Positions 1-5,059 of a stretch of 5,059 bases of DNA are shown here, piece after piece. Origin of the DNA: Dehalococcoides mccartyi (lineage in GTDB: Bacteria; Chloroflexota; Dehalococcoidia; UBA2979); NCBI GenBank assembly GCA_945888895.1, contig CAMDAY010000156.1:1-5059 (forward strand), in the 5' to 3' direction. Numbering within the stretch: the first letter of the stretch is position 1; each line of letters starts with the position of its first letter. Below the pieces are notes generated by a model. It was not told where the DNA came from and did not search any database. It worked only from the letters and a program-made list of their open reading frames with translations. The position numbers and the translations under genes were made by a program.

Positions 1-33
1 AAGATGCCGAATTGCATAGGGGCCTCGAGCTTC

Positions 34-1479
34 CTAGCGCCGCTCGGCAGCTGCCTTCGTGGCGGCGCCGAGCTCCGGCACCCAGAGCACACAGACGGCA
101 CTCAGGATCACCAGTACACCAATCGTAGCGAATGCCTGCTGCAGCCCAACCTCCGTGCTTGACCCCCTCGAGGTAATCAGCACCGCCAGTGCGATCCCCA
201 CCATGCCGCCGAGGCTGTGGAACATGCCGCGCAATCCCACCAGCGTCGCGATGCGATCGGGCGCAAGGTCGAGCCCCGCATTGTTGAGCGAGGGGACGGC
301 GAAGCCGTAAAAGACGCCCGCCGAACTCACGACGATCAGCAGCCACCAGAAGTCGCTGACAGCGATACCGCCGATCTGGGGTTCGCGGATGCCGAGGCTA
401 ATCAGTCCGATGATCAGACCGAGCCCGATCAGTCCGGTCGCGATCGGCTTCCGGAACCCGGTGCGGTACAGCAACATCGAGGAGACGGCGGAGAAGGCCA
501 CCATCACGAAGCCTCGCGGTCCGGAGAGCGTGCCGCTCTGCGCGACGGAGAGTCCGTACCCCTCCTGCGCGTACAGCGGGATGATCGACACGATCCCCTG
601 CCAGCCCATGCCGAATGCCAGCGACAGGACGTAGATCGCCGCGAATGCCGGTCGCACGATCAGATCGAGGTCCACGACAGGCACTTCCGCTCGGCGCTCC
701 TGCTTCACGAACAGAACGAGCGCGACCGCGAACAGCACGATCGCCCCGGCGATGAGCCGGAGGTCAGGCGGCGCGACGCGCCGCCCGAGTTCCGTCAACG
801 CGAAGATGAAGGCAGTGATGAAGACGGCAAGCAGCGCGGCACCGGGCAGGTCGGCTGGACGCGCGGGCTGCCTCGCCCCCGGCGGTAGCACGAGGAAGGC
901 GAGCAGGCAGGCGAGCGCGCCGATCGGCGCGTTGATCGCGAACGTCGAACGCCACCCCGCGAACTCGATGATCACTCCGCCGACGACCGGGCCGAGCACG
1001 GCACCGAACGGCATCATCGACGCGTAGAGGCCGATCGCCCGCGTGCGTCCAGCGCCATATACCTCGCCGATGAGACTGATTGCCGCAGGGGTGAGGCCGC
1101 CTCCCGCCAGCCCCTGGATCAGCCGGCCAAGGATGAGCACGCCGACGTTCGGCGCGATCGCGCAGACCACGGAACCGAGGGTGAACATGAACAGCCCACC
1201 GACGAACACCGTGCGCGCGCCGAGTCGCTCCGCGAGTCCCCCGCCGATCGGCTGCGCGATCACCATGCCGAGCAGGAACATCGTCAGCACCCAGCCGCTC
1301 CAGCGGAGCGGGGCGTCCAACCCGTCCGTAATCGGCCCCAGCGCCACAGCGATCATGCCGAACTGCATGTTGAAGATCAGCATCGCAGTGGCGAGGATGA
1401 CGAACACGACATGACGCCCCGGGGCACCTGGCGCCTCGGACGCGGGTGCGGCAGTCGTGGAGTCCCGCGTCACGGTCAT
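34..1479 (-). CDS. DHA2-type (14-helix) major facilitator superfamily transporter
   Basis: Predicted inner-membrane transporter of 481 aa, of the EmrB/QacA-like drug:H+ antiporter-2 type that exports drugs or small amphipathic compounds; the actual substrate is unknown. About 14 hydrophobic helices can be counted, starting near residue 23 and ending near 470, which fits DHA2 rather than 12-helix MFS proteins. MFS motifs visible: loop 2-3 motif A variant GGGLAERLGAR (79-89, Asp replaced by Glu84); helix 4 motif B LGRLIQG (117-123, Arg119); helix 5 motif C GAVLGPVVGG (159-168); and the DHA2-like WRSTFAINAPIG (176-187). The helix 1 motif LDxTIVNVALP is degenerate here (MQFGMIAVALG, 38-48), with Gln39 where an Asp is usual. 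ATG at 1479 is chosen because the first helix follows a normal 22-residue hydrophilic leader; GTG at 1494 in the same frame would add five residues. Neither start has a good Shine-Dalgarno. The open frame continues upstream to 1932 but overlaps the HDOD-GGDEF gene and is not protein-like there. It lies 55 bases behind that gene, probably cotranscribed. Confidence 0.93.
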   Translation of the reverse strand: MTVTRDSTTAAPASEAPGAPGRHVVFVILATAMLIFNMQFGMIAVALGPITDGLDAPLRWSGWVLTMFLLGMVIAQPIGGGLAERLGARTVFVGGLFMFTLGSVVCAIAPNVGVLILGRLIQGLAGGGLTPAAISLIGEVYGAGRTRAIGLYASMMPFGAVLGPVVGGVIIEFAGWRSTFAINAPIGALACLLAFLVLPPGARQPARPADLPGAALLAVFITAFIFALTELGRRVAPPDLRLIAGAIVLFAVALVLFVKQERRAEVPVVDLDLIVRPAFAAIYVLSLAFGMGWQGIVSIIPLYAQEGYGLSVAQSGTLSGPRGFVMVAFSAVSSMLLYRTGFRKPIATGLIGLGLIIGLISLGIREPQIGGIAVSDFWWLLIVVSSAGVFYGFAVPSLNNAGLDLAPDRIATLVGLRGMFHSLGGMVGIALAVLITSRGSSTEVGLQQAFATIGVLVILSAVCVLWVPELGAATKAAAERR

Positions 1480-1502
1480 GCGACCATCGTGCACTCGGTC
1501 GC
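1480..1502 (-). promoter_or_regulatory. Small hairpin abutting the transporter start codon
   Basis: On the minus strand GCGACC (1502-1497) can pair with GGTCGC (1485-1480), a perfect 6-bp stem around an 11-base loop that contains GTGCAC. The stem ends directly against the ATG at 1479 and occupies the place where a ribosome binding site should be; no AGGAG-like sequence is present. It may limit translation initiation or be melted by ribosomes finishing the upstream gene. A 6-bp stem can also arise by chance in GC-rich DNA. Confidence 0.25.
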
Positions 1503-1534
1503 GACGACGGTAAAGACGAGGCCGCCACGCTTCA

Positions 1535-3019
1535 CTACGCGGAGCGGCGGTAGTCGATCGGTGCGACGGCGACGCAGTTGCGGCCCGCCTGCTTGGCACG
1601 ATAGGCGCCCGCGTCCGCCGCCTCGATGAGCGCGCTCGCGCTGTAATGCACGGCGACATCGAGCTGCGCCACACCCACGCTCGCGGTGATGCCGATCTCC
1701 ATGCCGTCCCCGGTCGCGATGCGCACGTCCGAGATGGCTCGGCGCACGCGTTCCGCCGCGAACCGCGCGCCATCGAGCGAGGTAGCGGGCAGCGCCACTG
1801 TGAACTCATCCCCCCCGAAGCGCGCAACGAGGTCCGCGCCACGCGCGACCTGCTGGAGCGCCGCGGCCACGACCTGGAGCACCCGGTCGCCGGTGGCGTG
1901 CCCGTAGGTGCCATTGCGGCTCTTGAAGTCATCGAGGTCGATGAACAGCAGGCTCAGGGGATAGCGGTAGCGCGCCGTCAGCAGATACTGAGCATCGAGG
2001 AACTCCTCGAACTGGCGGCGGTTCGCGATGCCGGTGAGCGCGTCCGTCGACGCAGCGACCGCGAGGTCGCGGTTCTCGACCGCAAGCCTCGATGCGTCCT
2101 GCGACGCCTGCAGCGAGAACATGGCCAGTGCGTCGTTGGCGCGGGCCAGCAGTTCGCTCGCGGAGCCGCCCATGCTGCCGTGCAGGTCGAAGAGGCCCTC
2201 CATCACCGCCACGTTGGCCTCGACCTCACCGAGGAGTCCATCGGCGGCCTCGTCGCTGATGTCGAACCATGCGGCCCGGCCGCGGTAGGTGAGCAGCGCG
2301 GCGCCTGGATCGTCCCCGGCACACATGGCGGCAACGGCATCCCCGACCGAGACGAGCCGCACGAGATCGCGCCATTCTTCGGGCGCGGCATCCGGGTTCG
2401 TGTGGAAGCGCATGCATGCGGACAGCTGTTGCGGCAGGTTCCATCCGTCGGCGAGCGCAGCCCCCACCTCCTCGTGCGTGACTCCCAGCTGGGCTCGTTC
2501 GACCTCACCAAGCGATCGGTAGTTGCCGCCCGACGCGCGGAAGATCTCCCCGTACCCCTCGACGCCTGCGCTGAGGACGAGGACACCGAGGTTCAGCAGG
2601 AAACCGCCGAGGAACGCCTCCTCCTTGCGCGCGCCTCGCACGAGGGATGCGGCTGACCGCGCGGCGGTCGCGGTGACGAGGCTGCGACGCCAGAAGTCGT
2701 CATGGTTGAATCCGGAGTGCTGCCCCGCCCGCAGGTTGTCGACGAGCGAGAAGCCGAGCGCGAGCGTGCGCACCGTGTTCAGTCCGAGCACGACGATCGC
2801 GTCGCTCACGGTGGCGACGCGGCGTGCCTGTGCATAGAAGCTCGAGTTAGCGGTGCGCAGCACCTTCGAGGCGAGCGAAGGGTCGTTGCTCAAGGTGGTG
2901 GCGAGCGCCGTGATACTGACGCGCGGATCCTGCACCAGGTCGAGCACCTGCAGGGCGACAGCAGGCGGACTGGGGAGCCGCGCAGAGTTGATGAGCTGGT
3001 CGAGACGGACCTGTTCCAC
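1535..3019 (-). CDS. HDOD-GGDEF domain protein, predicted diguanylate cyclase
   Basis: Cytoplasmic 494-aa signalling protein predicted to condense two GTP into cyclic di-GMP. The N-terminal HDOD domain (about 1-210) begins with the family-typical LPSPPAVALQVLDLV (15-29), followed by LSNDPSLASKVLRTANSSFY (43-62) and VSDAIVVLGLNTVR (71-84). At FLLNLGVL (140-147) the His-Asp pair of true HD hydrolases is absent, as usual for HDOD, so this part probably binds partners or ligands. A helical, possibly coiled-coil linker (about 280-322) leads to a GGDEF domain (about 323-490): DALTGIANRRQF (326-337), metal ligand Asp361, guanine contacts Asn369 and Asp378, and signature RFGGDEF (400-406). An RxxD product-inhibition site (Arg393, Asp396) lies five residues before GGDEF. 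The active site looks intact; the usual INDxYGH reads RNGTYGH. No membrane segment or signal peptide is seen. The GTG start at 3019 is favoured by AAGGAG six bases upstream and by the complete HDOD start. Confidence 0.95.
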   Translation of the reverse strand: MEQVRLDQLINSARLPSPPAVALQVLDLVQDPRVSITALATTLSNDPSLASKVLRTANSSFYAQARRVATVSDAIVVLGLNTVRTLALGFSLVDNLRAGQHSGFNHDDFWRRSLVTATAARSAASLVRGARKEEAFLGGFLLNLGVLVLSAGVEGYGEIFRASGGNYRSLGEVERAQLGVTHEEVGAALADGWNLPQQLSACMRFHTNPDAAPEEWRDLVRLVSVGDAVAAMCAGDDPGAALLTYRGRAAWFDISDEAADGLLGEVEANVAVMEGLFDLHGSMGGSASELLARANDALAMFSLQASQDASRLAVENRDLAVAASTDALTGIANRRQFEEFLDAQYLLTARYRYPLSLLFIDLDDFKSRNGTYGHATGDRVLQVVAAALQQVARGADLVARFGGDEFTVALPATSLDGARFAAERVRRAISDVRIATGDGMEIGITASVGVAQLDVAVHYSASALIEAADAGAYRAKQAGRNCVAVAPIDYRRSA

Positions 3020-3025
3020 GGCTCG

Positions 3026-3031
3026 CTCCTT
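3026..3031 (-). promoter_or_regulatory. Ribosome binding site of the HDOD-GGDEF gene
   Basis: The minus strand reads AAGGAG here, six bases before the GTG codon at 3019-3017. This near-perfect Shine-Dalgarno decides for the GTG as the true start, since no ATG is found nearby in frame. Confidence 0.8.
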
Positions 3032-3078
3032 CAGGACTCGAAGTCACCTGTCACTGCTCGGCTGGCACGCGACGACGG

Positions 3079-3270
3079 CTACCGCCTCGGCGGCACGTCG
3101 CAGCGATGGCCCGTGAGCACCATCGCCAGTTCTTTGACCTCAGACTCCAGCTTGGTGAGGCGGGCAGCACTGACGCCGCTGATCCTCGACGCGGTGTAGG
3201 CCGCCTTGCCGAGGGCGAGGCGATCGTGGAGGGGGCGGCAGACCTCGCAGCGTGCTTCCGTCGTCATCAT
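3079..3270 (-). CDS. Small hypothetical protein with CxxC and HxC motifs
   Basis: A 63-aa protein I do not recognise. Near the N-terminus it carries Cys8-x-x-Cys11 and His15; near the C-terminus His55-x-Cys57. Together these could make a small metal (zinc) site, but that is inference. The middle (about residues 34-52, SAARLTKLESEVKELAMVL) looks like an amphipathic helix with heptad-like Leu/Val spacing, possibly a dimerising coiled coil. It seems real rather than a shadow: by hand count about 54 of 63 codons end in G or C, it precedes a well-supported gene on the same strand by 59 bases, and GAGG lies six bases before the ATG at 3270. An in-frame ATG at 3339 gives 86 aa and has its own AGGGGAG eight bases upstream, so the longer form cannot be excluded; its extra N-terminus is Arg/Ala-rich with two more cysteines. 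It may be the first gene of an operon with the HDOD-GGDEF and transporter genes and could regulate the former. Confidence 0.6.
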   Translation of the reverse strand: MMTTEARCEVCRPLHDRLALGKAAYTASRISGVSAARLTKLESEVKELAMVLTGHRCDVPPRR

Positions 3271-3276
3271 CGTGGG

Positions 3277-3284
3277 CCTCACCC
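3277..3284 (-). promoter_or_regulatory. Ribosome binding site of the small Cys/His protein
   Basis: The minus strand reads GGGTGAGG, with GAGG ending six bases before the first of two tandem ATG codons (3270 and 3267). This supports the 63-aa form. A competing AGGGGAG (minus strand, 3345-3351) serves the ATG at 3339, so the start remains open. Confidence 0.45.
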
Positions 3285-3452
3285 TCGTCCGACGCGCCCG
3301 CTCCCAGGCGCCACACGCCTCCGCGGGAGCGCAGGCCATTGGCCGTTCTCCCCTGCACTTGTCATCACGGGTGACTATCGACAGATTCCACGGAACATGA
3401 ATACCGAACCCGGCAGCGGGCTACCATGCCGCCGCGACCACGAAGCGATGCC

Positions 3453-3459
3453 AAGGGGG
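3453..3459 (+). promoter_or_regulatory. Ribosome binding site of the DUF3500 gene
   Basis: AAGGGGG lies six bases before the ATG at 3466. It favours that start over the in-frame ATG at 3448, which lies upstream of this site and would make the purine run coding, and over longer extensions back to 3106. Confidence 0.75.
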
Positions 3460-3465
3460 CACGAC

Positions 3466-4575
3466 ATGACCACGACCGGGACGCTGCAGGCACGGATGGC
3501 GGAGGCGGCCGTCAGGCTCCTCGACGCGCTCGACGCCGAGCGGCGGCCGAAGGTGCAGTTCGCCTCCGTCTTCCTGGATGAGCGCGAGCAGTGGTTCTAC
3601 ACCCCGACCGACCACGGTGGGCTGCGGATGCAGTACATGACCTCCCCGCAGCAGCGCGAGACGTTGCGCCTCGTTGCGACCGGGTACAGCGCGCGCGGGT
3701 TCGTGACCGCCGCGATGATCATGGCGATGGAGAACATCCTCGACGCGACCGAGGGCTTCGCGTGGGGCTACCGGGACGGGATGCGCATCCGCGACCCGCT
3801 GGCGTACGGGATCTCGATCTTCGGGGACCCGTCCGGGAGTCAACCGTGGGGCTGGCGCTTCGGCGGCCACCATATTTCGATGAACTACCTCGTGACGTCC
3901 GAGGGTATCCGCTCGCTGCCGTCGTTCTTCGGATCGGACCGGGCGATCACACCCGCCACCGGCGTGAACGCCATGCGCCCGCTGGAGGGCGAGGAGGAGC
4001 TGGGCCGAGCGCTCCTGCAGATGCTGTCACCCGAGCAGCGCGCTCGGGCCGTGATCTCCCCTGTGCCCCCGCCCGACATCGTCACCGCGAACCGCGCGAG
4101 CATCGCGGACGGCGACCGGCCGATGTCGTTCGACGAGATCTGGCGCAACGGGAAAAGCATGAACCCGAACTCCGCCGGCTTCCGCCAGCTGCTCGAGTAC
4201 CTCGGCGTTACGGAGAGCCACCTCGGCCTGACCGAGTACACCACGACGCCGCGCGGCCTGCCGTTCACCGACATGACCGGCGAGCAGAAGACGGCGATGG
4301 GAGCGTTGCTGTACCAGTACATCGACCGCATGCCCGAGGAGGTCGCCGCTGCCGAGCAGGCGCGCCTCGACGCTGCCGCCCGGAGCCTGCACTTCGCGTG
4401 GGCCGGGGGCATGGAGGTGGGCGAGCCGCACTACTACCGCGTGCAGGGCGACACGCTGCTGGTCGAGTACGACAACGCTCAGGCGCGCGGGAACCACATC
4501 CACACCGTCTGGAGAGACCCTCGACAGGACTTTGGGCGCGACCTGCTGACCGAGCACTACGCGCAGGCGCACTGA
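3466..4575 (+). CDS. DUF3500 family protein of unknown function
   Basis: A complete 369-aa protein that I recognise as a DUF3500 member by its conserved blocks. These are FYTPTDHGGLRM (44-55), the WGWRFGGHHISMN block (128-140), a second half with HFAWAG (309-314) and EPHYYRVQG (320-328), then VEYDN (333-337), NHIHTVWRD (343-351) and DFGRDLL (355-361). The family is widespread in bacteria and some eukaryotes; no biochemical role is established to my knowledge. The invariant-looking histidines (His135, His136, His344, His346) and acidic residues near them could form a metal or catalytic site, which is inference. No signal peptide or membrane helix is visible, so a cytoplasmic location is likely. 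The ATG at 3466 is chosen for its AAGGGGG site; an ATG at 3448 would add six residues. The gene stands alone on this strand and converges on the crotonase gene downstream, with a hairpin terminator between them. Confidence 0.92.
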   Translation: MTTTGTLQARMAEAAVRLLDALDAERRPKVQFASVFLDEREQWFYTPTDHGGLRMQYMTSPQQRETLRLVATGYSARGFVTAAMIMAMENILDATEGFAWGYRDGMRIRDPLAYGISIFGDPSGSQPWGWRFGGHHISMNYLVTSEGIRSLPSFFGSDRAITPATGVNAMRPLEGEEELGRALLQMLSPEQRARAVISPVPPPDIVTANRASIADGDRPMSFDEIWRNGKSMNPNSAGFRQLLEYLGVTESHLGLTEYTTTPRGLPFTDMTGEQKTAMGALLYQYIDRMPEEVAAAEQARLDAAARSLHFAWAGGMEVGEPHYYRVQGDTLLVEYDNAQARGNHIHTVWRDPRQDFGRDLLTEHYAQAH

Positions 4576-4626
4576 GCCAGGTCGATACGGGCGCCCCGCA
4601 GCCTCGACATCCCACGTACAAACGAA

Positions 4627-4658
4627 CGAGGCGCCGTGAGAGTGCTCACGACGCCTCG
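4627..4658. terminator. Hairpin terminator shared by two convergent genes
   Basis: CGAGGCG (4627-4633) pairs with CGCCTCG (4652-4658), and CGTGAG (4635-4640) pairs with CTCACG (4645-4650). That gives 13 base pairs with one C/A mismatch and a four-base AGTG loop. It lies 51 bases after the DUF3500 stop codon and 23 bases after the crotonase stop codon on the other strand. Read on the minus strand it is followed by TTCGTTTGT, a partial U-tract, so intrinsic termination should work best for the crotonase gene. On the plus strand no U-tract follows, so termination there would be weaker or factor-assisted. Confidence 0.8.
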
Positions 4659-4681
4659 ACGCGTCCCGTGGGGAGCGGTTG

Positions 4682-5059
4682 CTAGAGCAGCTTGCCGCTG
4701 TTGAACGCCTCGATCGTGCCGCGCAGGCCGACATCCTTGATCGAGCCGCGGACAACCTCAACGGTGTCGGTGTAGTGCAGCAGCGCGTCCATCTCCGCAC
4801 CCGTCTTGATGGCGATGCTGAAGCCCTGGATGTCCATCTGGCGGTTGATGCTGGACTTCTTGAGCTGGAGGAACTTCGACGGCAGGTTCGCCATCTTCGT
4901 CGCCATCTCGCGCACGGTGTCCTCGAGCTGATCCGCCGGGACGGCGCGGTTCGCCCAGCCCCAGTCGGAAGCCGTCTTGCCGTCGATCTGGGCACCAACG
5001 GTGAAGGACATCTCCTTCGCGCGCTTCGGGCCGATCAGCCACGACCACATCGGGCTGAT
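4682..5059 (-). CDS. Enoyl-CoA hydratase/isomerase (crotonase) family protein, C-terminal part
   Basis: The last 125 residues of a crotonase-fold enzyme; the 5' part lies beyond the right edge, and the reading frame is open to the final base (Ile-Ser-Pro precede the Met at 5050). The family acts on acyl-CoA thioesters, typically hydrating enoyl-CoA in fatty acid or aromatic degradation. Recognisable family features are the WLIGPKRAKEMSFTVGAQID segment, matching the usual GxxRAkellxtGxxidA region, then GKTASDWGWANRAVPADQLE, where most relatives have a GLVnxVvp motif. A helical C-terminus follows (LPSKFLQLKKSSINRQMD and on). The two catalytic glutamates and the oxyanion-hole glycines of crotonases lie upstream of this segment and cannot be checked, so hydratase, isomerase or another activity cannot be told apart. 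The Met at 5050 is internal, not a start: the frame and family similarity continue through it. Termination is probably at the hairpin just downstream. Confidence 0.88.
   Translation of the reverse strand: MSPMWSWLIGPKRAKEMSFTVGAQIDGKTASDWGWANRAVPADQLEDTVREMATKMANLPSKFLQLKKSSINRQMDIQGFSIAIKTGAEMDALLHYTDTVEVVRGSIKDVGLRGTIEAFNSGKLL

Larger units (their letters stand above)
3271..3465. promoter_or_regulatory. Divergent intergenic region with inverted repeats
   Basis: This 195-base gap separates the minus-strand signalling/export genes from the plus-strand DUF3500 gene, so it should hold promoters for both directions. Bases 3355-3405 are visibly richer in A/T than the surroundings. A 15-base imperfect inverted repeat GTCATC-ACG-GGTGAC lies at 3361-3375 (five of six arm positions pair) and an 11-base palindrome GGCCATTGGCC at 3334-3344. 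A weak minus-strand promoter candidate is TTCATG (3401-3396), 16 bases, GATAGT (3379-3374), with 3/6 and 4/6 matches to the sigma-70 consensus. The inverted repeat overlaps that -10 by two bases, as an operator might. I found no convincing plus-strand promoter. If the small protein starts at 3339, the region shrinks to 3340-3465. Confidence 0.35.

Noticed and set aside
217..888. 223-aa plus-strand open frame across the transporter
   Set aside because: Its composition is very rich in Asp, Glu, Arg and Gln, as expected for the antisense reading of a GC-rich membrane-protein gene; it has no recognisable domain.
1480..1932. N-terminal extension of the transporter frame upstream of 1479
   Set aside because: It overlaps the well-supported HDOD-GGDEF gene on the same strand, is Ser/Arg/Ala low-complexity, and lies before a complete MFS N-terminus. 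It is an out-of-frame reading of the GGDEF region.
1646..2656. 336-aa plus-strand open frame opposite the HDOD-GGDEF gene
   Set aside because: It is the antisense of a gene with clear catalytic motifs. Its product is Arg/Glu/Ala/Val-rich without domain-like patterning.
3378..3403. Plus-strand promoter for the DUF3500 gene using TCGACA as a -35
   Set aside because: At 16-18 bases downstream no hexamer resembles TATAAT; the best AT-rich hexamer is only 13 bases away and matches three of six positions.
3106..3465. Plus-strand upstream extension of the DUF3500 frame
   Set aside because: The stretch has no DUF3500 similarity, is antisense to the likely small gene, and a good ribosome binding site points to ATG 3466.
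3591..4685. 364-aa plus-strand frame overlapping the DUF3500 gene
   Set aside because: It is extremely Arg/Pro/Ala/His-rich, a typical out-of-frame shadow of a high-GC gene, whereas the other frame shows DUF3500 conservation throughout.
4027..4998. 323-aa minus-strand frame across the crotonase end, the terminator and the DUF3500 gene
   Set aside because: It runs through the hairpin terminator and both real genes in the wrong frame; the start is Arg/Ser-rich and no domain is seen.
5048..5050. ATG at 5050 as start of a short 122-aa crotonase-like gene
   Set aside because: The frame stays open to the window edge and family similarity begins in mid-domain, so this is an internal Met of a gene cut by the boundary.

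Overview
The window is high-GC bacterial DNA, roughly two-thirds G+C by eye, with G/C strongly preferred at third codon positions. It is densely coding, has short intergenic gaps, and uses clear AGGAG-type ribosome binding sites and one GTG start. The mix of an HDOD-GGDEF regulator, a DHA2-type exporter, a DUF3500 protein and a crotonase-family enzyme would suit a high-GC environmental lineage such as Chloroflexota, Gemmatimonadota or Actinomycetota. The sequence alone does not decide between these. I see no rRNA, tRNA, CRISPR array, insertion sequence or phage gene.

Left block (about 34-3270, all minus strand). In transcription order this holds a small Cys/His-containing protein of 63 aa (alternative start gives 86 aa), a 494-aa HDOD-GGDEF protein predicted to make cyclic di-GMP, and a 481-aa 14-helix major facilitator transporter of the DHA2 (EmrB/QacA) type. 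The gaps are 59 and 55 bases with no convincing terminator, so the three may form one transcription unit in which a small accessory protein, a second-messenger enzyme and an exporter are made together. That link is inferred from position only.

Middle (3271-3465). A 195-base divergent intergenic region separates this block from the plus-strand gene. It contains the least GC-rich stretch of the window, a 15-base imperfect inverted repeat, a short palindrome and a weak minus-strand promoter candidate.

Right block (3466-5059). A plus-strand gene encodes a complete DUF3500 protein of 369 aa, a conserved family of unknown function. It converges on the C-terminal part of an enoyl-CoA hydratase/isomerase (crotonase) family gene on the minus strand, which is cut by the right edge. 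The two share a strong hairpin terminator between them. Bases 1-33, past the exporter stop codon, hold nothing I can identify.

I found no clear-cut new biological system. The best leads are the small Cys/His protein in front of the HDOD-GGDEF gene, the three-gene signalling/export arrangement, and the uncharacterised DUF3500 protein.
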